Below are positions 22,708 through 34,050 of a DNA stretch of 64,000 nt, in pieces (the first letter of the stretch is position 1; each line of letters starts with the position of its first letter). A program made the translations under genes and the position numbers. The notes under the pieces were generated by a model. It did not search any database. It was given only the letters and a program-made list of their open reading frames with translations, and was not told where the DNA came from. Source of the DNA: Amaranthus tricolor (taxonomy: Eukaryota; Streptophyta; Magnoliopsida; Caryophyllales; Amaranthaceae); NCBI RefSeq assembly GCF_026212465.1, contig NC_080049.1, positions 20,048,620-20,112,619 of the forward strand. The letters run 5' to 3'.

Positions 22708-24039
22708 ATAATTCTCAACTTCTTATTTAGTGCTCTATAAATTCTATAATGCTTTGTTTCGGAATGAACATTTGATTTGTAAATCCGGAATTGCCTCAAT
22801 TTACTTGTTTGGGAGGTCATGAATTTCAATTCAAGAATTTGGCCTAATTCCAATCTAATTCCAATACTCTTTTTTTTGGCCCATGGTAAAATGATAGCCC
22901 ATGACCTATCATTTCAAATCCAGGTTCCTTCTCCCACTTTCAGAAACCCTATTCTTATCTTTCTATCTCTGTTGTGTTCTCCCAATTCCAATCCTATTTG
23001 CCTCGATCCACCATTGTTGTTGGTGTTCATTGCTCCAAAGCTTTTCGTCCTTGCTTTTCAGGTATGCTTCATCTCTTATTTTCTATTTCTCTTCTGTCAT
23101 TAACAATGGTGATAAAAAAGTATGGTTTGTACTTTCTGGTTTGAACTCGTTGGAACTCGTCGAAACTCGCCCGTAACAAACTGTAAATTCTGATTTAACA
23201 CGGTCTAAATCAGCGTTAATAGTGGAGATGCGCTGCATTTCCTTACACAATTATAATTCGCAAGATTTTAGAACAATTGCATGAAAATTTGAGTCAACTC
23301 GACTAAGTTTTGATACCTATGTTTTGATTAAAATTGCTGCTAATTTAAGAAAAATTTTAGTCAGAAGAATGGCTTGATTCCATGGATATTAAATTTATAA
23401 GGAAGAACAACCCAATGTTTTTTGGGACTTTAAACATGATTTTTCCAAAAGTATCCAAATCTCTTTATGATCAATCTGGTAATTCAATTAAACATTTATC
23501 AATAATATACATATAAAATTCTATGGTTAAATTGCAGGGATTATTATTATTATGACTGTTAAAGCCATGTACATCAATTTGAATTCTGGGTTTCCATTCA
23601 ATTGGATTTCTTCTTCTTTAATTTTTTTTTTGCTTTTGATTGTTGTAGGCTGTAGCATTTTGCTCTTTACAAAATTGGGTTTTTTATTTAGTTTTTATAT
23701 ATTTTTCTAAGTTGTTGATTTTGAATTTTTTCTTTTGATTATTACGCTTTTATTTTAATGCATAAGTTTAATAGGCTATACTATCATTCTCAAAAGCACA
23801 AATGGTGTATTAGCATTAATTTCTAGAGGTTTGCAGTACTTCGTTGTCTATTACTTATTAGTGGTAACTTATTAATTGCAATTTGTAAGGAGTTAAATCA
23901 TATACTTCATTTACATTATTCAGGGGTTAAAAGTTAAATCATATAGTTCTACTAGAAGTGTCAAAGATTCTTGATGTTAATAATAATTTATACAATTTGT
24001 AAGTACTTATTAATTGCAAAATACTCCCATGTATCCTAA

Positions 24040-25472
24040 GTGACAAATATTTTTTCTTTGGGAAGACAAAAAATGTCTGATCAACTTAGTATTCAAGAGT
24101 CCAGAAAACGTGCAAGGGAGAATGTGGATAAACATAAGAAAGTTGTTATGGCGGTTGTAGGTTTTTTCATGACTGTTGTTGTGGCTTGGTTTGATTTGAG
24201 GTATGAAGTAAAGGAAATAACATGGAATCAACAAGAACGTATGAATAGACGAACAATTTGGATGGACACGTTGATGAATGATAGAATATGTAGGGAGCAA
24301 TTACGTCTAGACAAACGTTGTTTTGAAAAATTGTGCAATATTTTACAATCCAAGGGTGGTTTAGTGACTACAAGATATGTTACAGTGAGAGAAATTGTTG
24401 CAATTTTTCTTCATGTTCTTGCACATGATTTGAAAAATAGAACAATACAAGCAACCTTTGCTCGTTCTGGAGAGACTATTAGTCGACAATTTCATGTAGT
24501 CCTTAAAGCACTACTCAAGCTTGGAAAGTATTATATAAAACCATGTAATAACCAGAGCAATTACACAAAGGATACAAAGTGGAATAGGTTTGAGGTAAGT
24601 TATAGTATTAAAAAAATATTTAAGTCTTTACTATCTTAGGAGGTTTGATTTGTAGTATTAACTAGCATAAACCATATTAGGGCTTTGCTGGAGCTTTCGA
24701 TGGGACTCATATTAAAATGACTGTGCCTACTGAGGATCGAGCTCGCTACCGAGATAGAAAGGGGGACATTAGTACCAATGTTTTAGCTGCATGTGATTCA
24801 AATCTTCGTTTTACTTACGTTTTGCCTGGTTGGGAAGGTTCTGCTTCGGATCCACGCATTCTTCGTGATGCTCTTCAAAGGCCTAATGGTTTGAAGATTC
24901 CTAGAAGTAAGACTTTATATGTGTAACAACAACCTAATAATATACACCAAATGTAAAATGAAATGCTAATATATGTATAATAATTATATAATGCAGATAA
25001 GTATTTTCTTGTGGATTTGGGATTGGCTAACGCTAAAGGTTTTCTAGCTCCTTATAGAGGTACGAGGTACCATTTGAATTTGTGGAGAGGCACCACTCCA
25101 ACAAATTACAAAGAGCTTTTTAATTTACAACATTCTTCAGCTCGAAACACAATTGAAAGGGCTTTTGGGTTATTGAAAAAGCGATGGAGTATACTTAGAG
25201 ATCCAAGTTTTTATGATAAAAAGACTCAAATTAGAATTATCAACGCTTGTTTTATTCTTCATAACTTTTTGAGGGATGAAATTATGGATGAAACAAGTCT
25301 TATTAATGAGGTAGATGAAGATTTACTAAATATAGAGACAATTGATGAAGAAGATGTAGAAGATGATTACATTATTAGTAAGCAATCAAGTAATGAGTGG
25401 AAAGTGTTTAGAGATAATCTTGCTCAAAAGATGTTTGAAGAATATCAACTGCGAAGGAGACATGTTACTTGA
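24040..25472 (+). CDS. PIF/Harbinger transposase (DDE_Tnp_4 type), 3 exons
   Basis: Exons 24040-24594, 24681-24906 and 24997-25472 join through GT-AG introns (GAG|GTAAGT, ATATTAG|GGC, AGAA|GTAAGA, ATGCAG|ATAAG) in consistent phase. The product is 418 aa, or 407 aa if the ATG at 24073 is used. The N-terminal part has a hydrophobic stretch ([17 protein letters not shown]) and the helical domain usual ahead of the Harbinger nuclease ([20 protein letters not shown]). The catalytic triad is visible: D about 192 in [10 protein letters not shown] about 267 in [10 protein letters not shown], and E about 314 in [14 protein letters not shown]. The intervening [12 protein letters not shown] is also characteristic. 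The acidic C-terminus ends at TGA. It should cut and paste the element together with the Myb-like partner at 25823-26859. No inactivating change was seen. Confidence 0.85.
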
Positions 25473-25822
25473 GATTTTAGTTAGGAGATCTTTGTCCTAA
25501 ATGTCTTAAATGCTTGTAGATATTAAGCTAGATTGGAAGTCTTATTACTCTCTTAAGTATTATTTGAAAGAACAACTTAATTATGTATTGTTATTTGCAC
25601 TAAAGCCTTTAAAGTAGGTTGTTTTGTTGGGTACATGAAGACTTGTTTAAAATCATATGGCTTCCTTATTTGCACTGCTACTCGTAATTGTTCATATGTA
25701 ATTGTTTCACTGCATATTCTATAATTTGTGTTTATATTGTTGAGGACATGCTTGTTAATGTTGATTGCCTTTGCTGAGACATACTTTTAGAATTCATCAT
25801 TAAGAGATCCGAATAAGAGCCA

Positions 25823-26859
25823 ATGGTACCACAAAAACAACCAAAACGATCTTATCTTACTTGTAACCAACAAATGGATGCTATACTTATCTCCACTTTG
25901 TTTGAGCAAATCAGTGAAGGAAATAAGGGTGATGGAGAATTCAAACCACAAGCATATCAAACTGTTGCTGATAATCTAAGGAACCAATTGGGTTTATTGG
26001 CTACCACCGAACATGTAAAGAATCGAATCAAAGTATGGAAGAAACATCATTCAGTTATCACAGATCTTCGCACTTACTCCAAGTTTAAGTGGGATGATGA
26101 TAAGAAGATGCTTATTATCCCAATTGAAGACCACGAGGAATGGAGTGCCTATTGTAAGGTACAAACTCATAAATTGACTTCATCTAAATATTTGCTAGTA
26201 ATGTTCTTAATTAGTTTCAATTTCATATTATCATCTATTAAAATTCTCCACCTTATTTTCAGTCTTTGCTTTTCTTTGCCTTTTGTATTATTTTTGGCCC
26301 TTGGTTTTTATATTATTGTCAGTGCTTGTGGTACTTTTTATAGTAAATAAATAGAAGTATAAATAACTTGTATTTTTGATCTTTATAATATTTATCTTGT
26401 AATTTTTTTAAATAGGTCAATCCCGTGGCGTCTGCTTATAGAAATAAGAATATCGATCATTGGGATGAAATATGCATACTATTTGCCATGGATAGAGCTA
26501 CGAGTCAAGAAGCTGAGCAACATGAAGAATCCGTGGCAGCTATGGAGAAAGAAAATGAAACTTGCAGTGCATCTGAGGCAAACTCTGCATCATCTAACAA
26601 GAGGTCAAAGAAAGATTCTATCGTGGATGCTATTTCTAGATTTACAGAGTCGTCTGAAAATTATCTACAATCAAACAAACTTCCACCTAAGCCCAATTCC
26701 AAAGAGGTTTATGATGTTGTTTCAAAGGTTGCCGGACTAGATCGACATGAAGTCTTGAAGGCAACAAAGCTGTTTTTGAAGGATACAGAAGAGTTTATGT
26801 TAAAAGAACTACCAGAAAATGAGAAATTAGATTGGGTGTTACTATGTCTTAACTCTTGA
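25823..26859 (+). CDS. Myb/SANT-like DNA-binding protein of the Harbinger element, 2 exons
   Basis: Exon 1 (25823-26158, donor AAG|GTACAA) and exon 2 (26416-26859, acceptor AAATAG|GTC) join in phase to give 259 aa. Residues 1-112 form a Myb/SANT-like domain: LTCNQQMDAILISTLFEQ, the NRIKVWKKHH helix and KWDDDKKML. After the junction HWDEICILFAMDRAT is also typical of the family, which in plants accompanies PIF/Harbinger transposases and recruits them to the termini. A low-complexity linker (SEANSASSNKRSKKDS) separates it from a C-terminal region with KELPENEKLDWVLLCL. The order and 350-bp spacing after the transposase fit a two-gene element. The frame is intact. Confidence 0.8.
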
Positions 26860-27205
26860 GTAGTTTTTTTCAGATTTTATTTTTGTTTATATGGATAGTT
26901 TGGATGTGTTTAGAGTGGTATTGACTATATTTTTCCAAAAAAGATTTTGAATTATTATGTTTGATTAAATGTTACTATTGAATTCAAGAATTGTAATTCT
27001 TCATTTTTGCCAAACAATATTAGAATTTGAAACTTAGAAATTGAAAATCTCATTGATTCCAAAAAAATTTTAGGATTTGTAATTATGAAATTGTAAATTC
27101 TAAGATTTTCCAAACAATAAATTTGAAATTGAAATTCAAAATTTAAAAATTCAAAATTAAATTCTGAATTTTCAATTCAATTCTTAGTTTCCAAACACTA
27201 CCTAA

Positions 27206-27834
27206 GATATTTTAAGGTTTGTTTTTCTTGAAATTATACAAGAGATTCAAGATTAGGATTTAGGACCCGTTAAATTTTGAGAAAGAATTGATTTACAACT
27301 GATATCGCACTGGTTCTTTTTCTGATATGGTTGAGGATTAGCATACAAAGTTTGCAATTCATATTTCACAATGTCTTCTTTAAAGATAATTAAAGACCAA
27401 TTAGAAGTGGGTTTAGCATGAAAGAAGCGTACCTTCGTTGCGTGATATCCTCAAAATACAGGGGCATGGATAATGGCAATGGATGATCAGTACGTCAAAA
27501 GTATCATTTCTCTAGTATTGATCCACAAGCGCTAATTGGATCACCATATAGAAAATTTATTATTATTACTTTTAAGTTGGAGAAAGGTAGAGAGATTTAA
27601 AACATAAGCTTATGAGAAATAATGCGCAAAGTGCATCTATTTATACAAAAGTGCATCAACTCTTCATATTCTCCTTTGGAGGGTTACATGTAATATTTAC
27701 ATGTACTTATAATGGTTTAATATACTCTGATAGATATCATTTTTACCAGATAAAAGATGAAATAACATTTAAATGGAAAAACTATAAAATCGTGTTTTAA
27801 AATGATGTTATCTACATTTATGTAGTTGTTGTTA
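27206..27834. other. AT-rich intergenic DNA, no gene seen
   Basis: This short gap lies between the Harbinger element and the solo-LTR-like region. No coding sequence or clear repeat was recognised. Confidence 0.5.
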
Positions 27835-27975
27835 TAAATTGATACAACCTCTATTTTAGCGGCTTAATTAATAGTATTTAATTAATTTAATTTGGGTATT
27901 AAATTTTAAGTATGTTAATTAAGTTAATTGGGAACAAGTAAAAGATGTATTTGGGTATCTGTCGTATTATTTTTG

Positions 27976-28292
27976 GGGACAAAGTAAGTTAGACGATAAA
28001 AATTGAGATTGAAATTTAAATAGATGAATAGGTGTATGTAAGAAGCTATACACTCATGTAATGCCACTACATTATATGACTCATCCAAACTATAAGTCAC
28101 ACAAAGTTAAAAACCCATCTTTTAAGTTATGACCCTATATAATCAAACATTACTCATCTTCTTCTACCTTAGTTTCTAAAAGAAAGTTCTAAATCCTATT
28201 TCATTCCTTTTGCTGAATAAAGCTTTCTTAAACTCTATAAAAATTTACCTATTCTTCCATCACCAATTCTAGACTCTTATAAGTAATACTTC
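27976..28292 (+). repeat. 317-bp perfect direct duplication, left copy
   Basis: All 317 bases are identical to 32079-32395 with a constant offset of 4,103 and no indel. It abuts the truncated left end of the hAT. The first 8 bases, GGGACAAA, are the expected hAT target duplication at the right junction. Confidence 0.95.
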
Positions 28293-28490
28293 ACGGTCCG
28301 GGTTGGTCCGGTTCCGTTCCGGTTCCATCCGGTTCCGGTTCCACCCGGTTCCGGTTCCATTTGGAACCTGTCGCGAACGGTTCCGGTTCCGGTTCCGGTT
28401 CCGGGCGGTTCCAAACGGTTCCTTAGCGGTTCATGAGGCGGTTCCGGCGGTTCCAACTCACGGGACGGGCGGGTCGGACCATCGGTTCCA
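28293..28490. repeat. Left subterminal GGTTCC array of the hAT
   Basis: This is a dense array of GGTTCCGGTTCC and CGGTTCC words, the presumed transposase-binding region. Frames through it (such as 28303-28536) are repeat artefacts. Confidence 0.8.
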
Positions 28491-28845
28491 TTTTAATTTT
28501 TTCTTTAAATTTTTGTATAATAAAAAAATACTATAATATCGCGGACGTACCTTTGATGATTACTTGATTATTAGCGAAATTCATTGCATGTCAAGTTGTC
28601 ATCGTTATTGAAATATTTACTAAAATGAATGGAAAAAAATTAATTAATAAGAAACGAATCAATGATAATGTCGATAAAGATGATTAATAAAAAAAGAGGG
28701 AGAAAATGGACTTGAACCTAGTACCCAAATGAATACTAAGCTGCCTACGTATCCCGAAGGAATCAAAGCCCACGTAGTTCTTTGTCATACCTTTTATTTA
28801 TAGTTGTTGAGTGTTGATTCATCGTTGTCGCTTGTCGGATTGATC

Positions 28846-31478
28846 CTATTCGTCTTCGTCATCATCATGTGGTTGATATTGATTAGATGCTTCCGCTGAC
28901 TCTCCTCCTGACGATGATGAAGTTGTATCCATCATCATCCATGGATCATCATCGTCGTCTTGATCATCATCGTTCCTTAGTCCTTGTGTTCGAATCTCAG
29001 CTTGATCCCAATCTTTCTTGCAAACACATATTTGAATACTATGTGGAGCAAGACGAGATCGCTTTTCATCCAAAACTCTTCTACCTGCACTAAAAGCAGA
29101 CTCCGACGCAATAGTTGACGCGGGAATTGCAAGGACATCCTTTGCAATTCTCGATAAAATGGGAAATTTAACAGATTTTTCTTTCCACCACTCCAAAATA
29201 TTATAGACACTTGGGTCTATTTCAAAGTGGTGTTTTAGATAACTATCTAGTTCTAAAAATGTGGTCGAGGAAGAAGAAGATCCTACAAAACTATCATCTT
29301 GCGTCATTATGTTAGCAATTACTGAATTATAGAAAGAGGGACGAGCCGAAACGCTAGCACGCCTAGACATATCGCGTTTCGGGTTATATACACTAGCGTA
29401 AAATTCATACAGTTCAGCTAAATATTTTTTACATGTTCCGACATAATAAGCTACATCGGAAGACGGGCGATCTAACGCTTGATAATAAAATCCTATTACT
29501 TTGGTTAGGACCTCGGTTTTAAAACGTGGGTCCAAAATGGTTGCGATTCCATAAATGTAAGGAAAATCGGTAAAATATGATTTCCATTTTTCCATCATTT
29601 CAGCAAGAATCGGCCTTAATTGTGGGTTAGTATCTTCTTGTGTATGTTTAAGCAGGTGATAAAAAATAGTAATACATTCACTTATTACTAAGTGAACGTT
29701 CGGTTCATAAACATAAGAAAAAATCTTAGTCGCGTGGTCATACGCTTCTAATATGTTATGTACACCTATTGCTAATTCCCAAGTTTCATCAGCTATGAAA
29801 CTATCTGTACACTCACTATATAGTTGTGTTATTACTGGGCGATAAGCAATCGCCTTTCTTAATAAATCGTTCGTTGACCCCCAACGTGTAGGAGTATCTA
29901 ATGACCAATACACTTTTTTAAGTTGGTATTGGTCACATAATTGTTTATATCTTCTTTTAATCTTTCCGATCCTAAGCCATTTTACTATATCCCTAATTGG
30001 TTCTAATAATTCACTTAATTGTTTTATACCTACTTGACAAGATAAGTTAACTATGTGCGCACAACAACGTATGTGTAATAAGCTACCCCCAAGGATTAAA
30101 CTAAAGGCGGGTTCGTTAAATAAAAGTTCTATACATTTTATGTTTGCGGTTGCATTATCTGTTGAACAACAAAATATTTTATCTAATAAGTTCCATTCCC
30201 TACATATCTCTATTAATCTATATTTTATGTTTTCGCCGGTGTGTCTTTCTGGCATAGTCTCAAAAGCAATTATTCTTTTTTGAATAATCCAATTTCGATC
30301 TATCCAGTGTGCTGTTACACACATATAAGATTCTAAATGTGGGGGAGCAGACCATATGTCAGTTGTTATGCTAACCCTACCATTAAACGATTTAAACATT
30401 TCAACTAGGTCATAGCGCATTGATTCGTATAATTTAATTGTTCGTCTTTTAAGAGTGTTCCTAGGGATTGCTCTAAATTGTGGTTGCAATTGTTGTCTAG
30501 TGAGACGCTCATATGCCCTACTTTCACCGTGGTTAAAAGGCAATTCATCGCAAATTACATACCTAGAAAATTCATCAATCATGTCATTACGATTATATCT
30601 AAAAGGCATACCTGTGTTGGGAATGTCCCATTGTGTCTGTCGGCTTCCACTTGTGGTCCCGCTGCCGCTTGATGCATGAGTTTCTTTTGTGATTCCATGC
30701 TTCTTTGCCAATTGTTTGTTAAAAGATCCCGTTCCACCACCTAACACGTATTCACAAAACACAATAAATAAATGTTTATAAAATATGAATATATAATGTA
30801 TGAATGTATTATGTATGTATAAAAAACTTAAAAAGTATTTACCTCTGGCGAAATTGTATGAAACTAAGGGCTTTACTCCTTGACTTTCACAAATTTGACA
30901 AGTGCATAGGAACATATCTGGATTCTCGGTTGGTTCTTTTGTGAAATACGACCACACATGTGAAACAGCTCTACCACTAGAAGGTGGCATTGCCGGAAAA
31001 GGTTGTCTTACTGGTTCATCTTCATCTAAATAAATAATTTAAAATTATAAAACTATAATTAAATAAATAAATAATTTAAAGTTTAATTAATTTGAAGAAT
31101 AAAATTATAAAACTAACCGATAGTTTGGAAATTGACTCGTTTACCACGAGCTTGTCTTTGTTGTTGTTGTTCTCCTTGTTCTTCATCTGATCTTGTTGAT
31201 GACTGTCGAGATATATGTACCCCAATTGGGGTCGTTGGTTCTTCTTCTTGTTCTTCTTCTTCTTCAATTTGTATATCTTTTTCCACTTCTTCTGCATATT
31301 GATGTAACTCCGGGTCGTACCCTTCCGGATAATTAGGTTCATAATTATAATTACTAATGGAGGGTGTTGTTGATACCGACGGAGTAGAAGTGGCCTTTCT
31401 TTTGGAGGAACTGGAACCTCCTAATGATTTTGCCACTTTAGTAACTTTTTTTGTGGCTTTTTTCAAAAATGAAGACAT
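28846..31478 (-). CDS. hAT transposase, 3 exons, 812 aa, no disabling change seen
   Basis: Exons on the minus strand are 31478-31118, 31025-30843 and 30740-28846. The introns (31026-31117 and 30741-30842) have GT...AG ends. The second one is a multiple of three without a stop, so it also reads through. Joined length is 2,439 nt. The N-terminus is basic (FLKKATKKVTKVAKS), followed by an acidic Glu run and a Gln-rich run. A BED-type zinc finger starts near residue 143 (SHVWSYF, CTCQIC, GSFNKQLAKKHG). The RNase-H-like core shows D about 309 in ITTDIWSA and D about 376 in CSTDNATANI. The C-terminal hAT dimerisation region has IPASTIASESAFSAGRRVL with E about 728. The tail is Asp-rich. All the catalytic positions of hAT enzymes are present. 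Start: first ATG after a TATA box about 195 bp upstream. Confidence 0.9.
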
Positions 31479-31672
31479 GATTGATAGTATAGAAGTAAAA
31501 ATAGAAATATAGAATTAAGAAATAAATAAATGATTAATTATGTAACTAACTAAATTAAGAAATAATTAGAAGACTAATTATGTAATTAAGAGAATAATTG
31601 CGTAATTAAAGAATTAAGTAGAGAGAGTAGGAGAAGAGATGAGTTGTGAATGAAAATGATTGAAAGTGATGA

Positions 31673-31682
31673 GTATTTATAG
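31673..31682 (-). promoter_or_regulatory. TATA box of the hAT transposase gene
   Basis: CTATAAATAC on the minus strand lies about 195 bp before the start codon and just inside the right GC-rich array, a good position for the transposase promoter. Confidence 0.6.
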
Positions 31683-31689
31683 GATGGAT

Positions 31690-32078
31690 TCCAACGGCTC
31701 TCTAACGGCTAGTTTGGCTCAACGGTTCCATGGAACCGGTGGGCCGGTTCAACCGGACCGGTCCCGGTTCCGGTTCCATGGAACCGTTGAGCCGGTTCAA
31801 CCGGACCGGTCCCGGTTCCGGTTCCAGAACCGGTTCCATGGAACCGTTGGACCGGTTCTCCCGGACCGGTTCCGGTTCCAACCCGCGGTTTTTTTGGCCC
31901 GGTTCACGACGGTTTTTTCCGGCGGTTTCACGGTTCCGGCGACTTTTTTCCGGCGGTTTCACGGTTTCGCGGTTCGGGGCGGTTCGGAACCTGTCGCAAA
32001 CGGTTCCGGTTCCGGTTCCGGTTCCAAGCGGTTCGGGACCGGTTCGGTTCCGGGTAACCCGCCCCGTGGCCATGCCTA
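31690..32078. repeat. Right subterminal array of the hAT
   Basis: It includes three tandem units of about 54-60 bp that each begin GGTTCCATGGAACCG (31725-31880), two copies of TTTTTTCCGGCGGTTTCACG, and GGTTCC runs up to the terminus. Presumed transposase-binding sites. Overlapping frames on both strands are artefacts of the repeat. Confidence 0.8.
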
Positions 32079-32395
32079 GGGACAAAGTAAGTTAGACGAT
32101 AAAAATTGAGATTGAAATTTAAATAGATGAATAGGTGTATGTAAGAAGCTATACACTCATGTAATGCCACTACATTATATGACTCATCCAAACTATAAGT
32201 CACACAAAGTTAAAAACCCATCTTTTAAGTTATGACCCTATATAATCAAACATTACTCATCTTCTTCTACCTTAGTTTCTAAAAGAAAGTTCTAAATCCT
32301 ATTTCATTCCTTTTGCTGAATAAAGCTTTCTTAAACTCTATAAAAATTTACCTATTCTTCCATCACCAATTCTAGACTCTTATAAGTAATACTTC
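32079..32395 (+). repeat. 317-bp perfect direct duplication, right copy
   Basis: Identical to 27976-28292. This copy continues without a break into the rest of the LTR-like region (TATAAATTGGAAATCC), so it is probably the original flank. Confidence 0.95.
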
Positions 32396-33972
32396 TATAA
32401 ATTGGAAATCCCCAATAAGTCTAGGGTTTGAAGGTTTCAATTTAATCTCTACAAATCTAAATTTTAAGTAAGAAAAGATAAATTGGGGTTTATTTTGATG
32501 ATTATATGGTATTGAAGTTCAAGATTGAAAGTTGGATGGTTCTTCAATGGTGATTGATGTAACCCACAAACTATTCTATTTAAGTATTAATTGAATGTTT
32601 TAAAGTAGTTTAGTATTTGTGGATTCAATTTGGGTCTTTGATTCAAATTTAAGTATCAACTTGAATTTAAGATGATTATATGGATTCAATTAGTAATTGA
32701 GTAATTTTTAGTGTTGATTAGAATTGGTTATTTGGGTTATTTGATTTCTAGTATAAAATTTAGTATTTGGATATTGAAATTTCAGCTCAGAAACTAAACG
32801 TTCTATTTCAGCCATTTTTGGGTCAGTTGTGATTGTTTCTGGGTTCTGGTTTCTGCATAAGATTTGTAGAGCTCCGAGTCACGGTCGCGTGGGCACTTGA
32901 ATCGCCCCAAAATGAGTTCTTATGAGGGATTTATGTCTAAAATACTAAAAGGTTGTCCTGATATGATACTAATACGGAATTTATAAAGTGGGATTAGAAA
33001 CTATGAAATAAATTGGATGTTTAAGGTTATTTATTTGATATTTGAGATCAAATTAGGGTTATTATTCTTTCTTTATTGATTGTTATTGTTGAGTTATGGT
33101 TCTTATTTGATTAATATGGATGTTTGGTTCAAGTATAAATTTGGGAACATAAGTATCAATTGGGTATTGATTAGTTGATATATTTGGATATGATATAATT
33201 TAGATATTGGGATTTAAGATTTATGTAAAATTAGTTAAATTCCATTGATAGTAACTTAAGTTTTTACATGTTGATGGTTGATGATGAATTGATTGGTATT
33301 TTAATTAATGATTGTTATTCATGGCATAGAAAGGTAACCTACAAGTAAACTACTATATTTTAAATTTAATTTAAGTATTTCAAAGTTCAAGTTATGTTTT
33401 ATAAGGTGTGATATTACTACTATTGATACTAGAACAAAATCGTATAATTTTTGGTGTTGGAAATTTTTGATTTTTACTTCGTTTGACTTTGCTTATAGTC
33501 CTTGATCAAAATTATGTTTTATATGTTCACAGCTTTATAAATATGAGCTTTTAAATATATTGTACTATGAAAATGAGTTATGATTATTGATTTCAAAGAA
33601 AATCAAGTGATTTATTGATTCATTTTAAATTGAAGTGTTCGACATTGAAAAATGTCCGTTTTTGGGAATTGGCAACGGATGTTTATATCCTGATCATTGT
33701 GAAATCTATAGCTTATTAATAGATAATGGTTATTCGGATCGGTCTCGAGCCCCCGATCCCGTTTCGTTCTTGCAAGAATCGTATTTTCAGTGATGACGAT
33801 CATCCGTGTTCCCAGGATTTTAGATCAAGACTACTTCCTGACGATCCATATATTTCCACGTTTGAAAGTGCTGTTATATTATTGATTTAATATGAGTTTT
33901 GAATAAATACGTTTGGTAGATAAAGTTTTGTTTGTTTCACAAATGATATCACATGTTTCATTTTCCGTATTG

Positions 33973-34050
33973 TTTCGCTATTGACTTGTAAAGTAATAGC
34001 CGCATTTTGATTTTCGCTATTAACTTGTAAAGTTATAGCCGTGCTTTGAT
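33973..34050. repeat. 39-bp tandem repeat, two copies
   Basis: Two 39-bp units (TTTCGCTATTGACTTGTAAA type) lie head to tail with a few substitutions inside the LTR-like region. Function unknown. Confidence 0.75.

Larger units (their letters stand above)
22750..27202 (+). mobile_element. PIF/Harbinger DNA transposon, two-gene, potentially autonomous
   Basis: The element is flanked by TAA at 22747-22749 and 27203-27205, the target preference of PIF/Harbinger. Its ends, compared inward from TAA, match at 29 of 43 positions without gaps (left GCTTTGTTTCGGAATGAAC, right complement GTAGTGTTTGGAAACTAAG). It carries the two genes typical of the superfamily on the plus strand: a DDE transposase and a Myb/SANT-like DNA-binding protein. 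Both read through without stops once introns are removed. A pyrimidine-rich leader with a likely 5' UTR intron (donor after TTTTCAG near 23060) precedes the transposase. The ends have diverged, so current mobility is uncertain. Confidence 0.8.
28293..32078 (-). mobile_element. hAT transposon with intact-looking transposase and a truncated left end
   Basis: The right terminus, read on the complement, begins TAGGCATGGCCACGGGGCGG and directly abuts GGGACAAA. The left terminus starts at ACGGTCCGGGTT, which aligns to the right terminus only from its 12th base onward, so about 11 bp of the outermost inverted repeat are missing. Both ends carry GC-rich arrays of GGTTCCGG words (28293-28490 and 31690-32078), unlike the AT-rich surroundings. 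The transposase gene lies on the minus strand between them. Without the outer TIR the element is probably immobile in cis, though its protein could act on relatives. Confidence 0.85.

Noticed and set aside
22801..22850. Alternative left end of the Harbinger element at TTGTTTGGGAGG
   Set aside because: It has a good TGTTTGG core, but no matching TAA duplication, and the alignment inward is worse than from 22750.
22819..23176. Plus-strand hydrophobic frames of 91-94 codons
   Set aside because: They fall in the pyrimidine-rich leader of the Harbinger element, have no homologue that could be recognised, and end at a splice-donor-like site.
31660..32203. Overlapping Gly/Arg/Phe-rich and Pro/Arg-rich frames of up to 139 codons
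   Set aside because: They run through the GGTTCC subterminal arrays of the hAT. Frames open on both strands at once indicate repeat composition, not coding.
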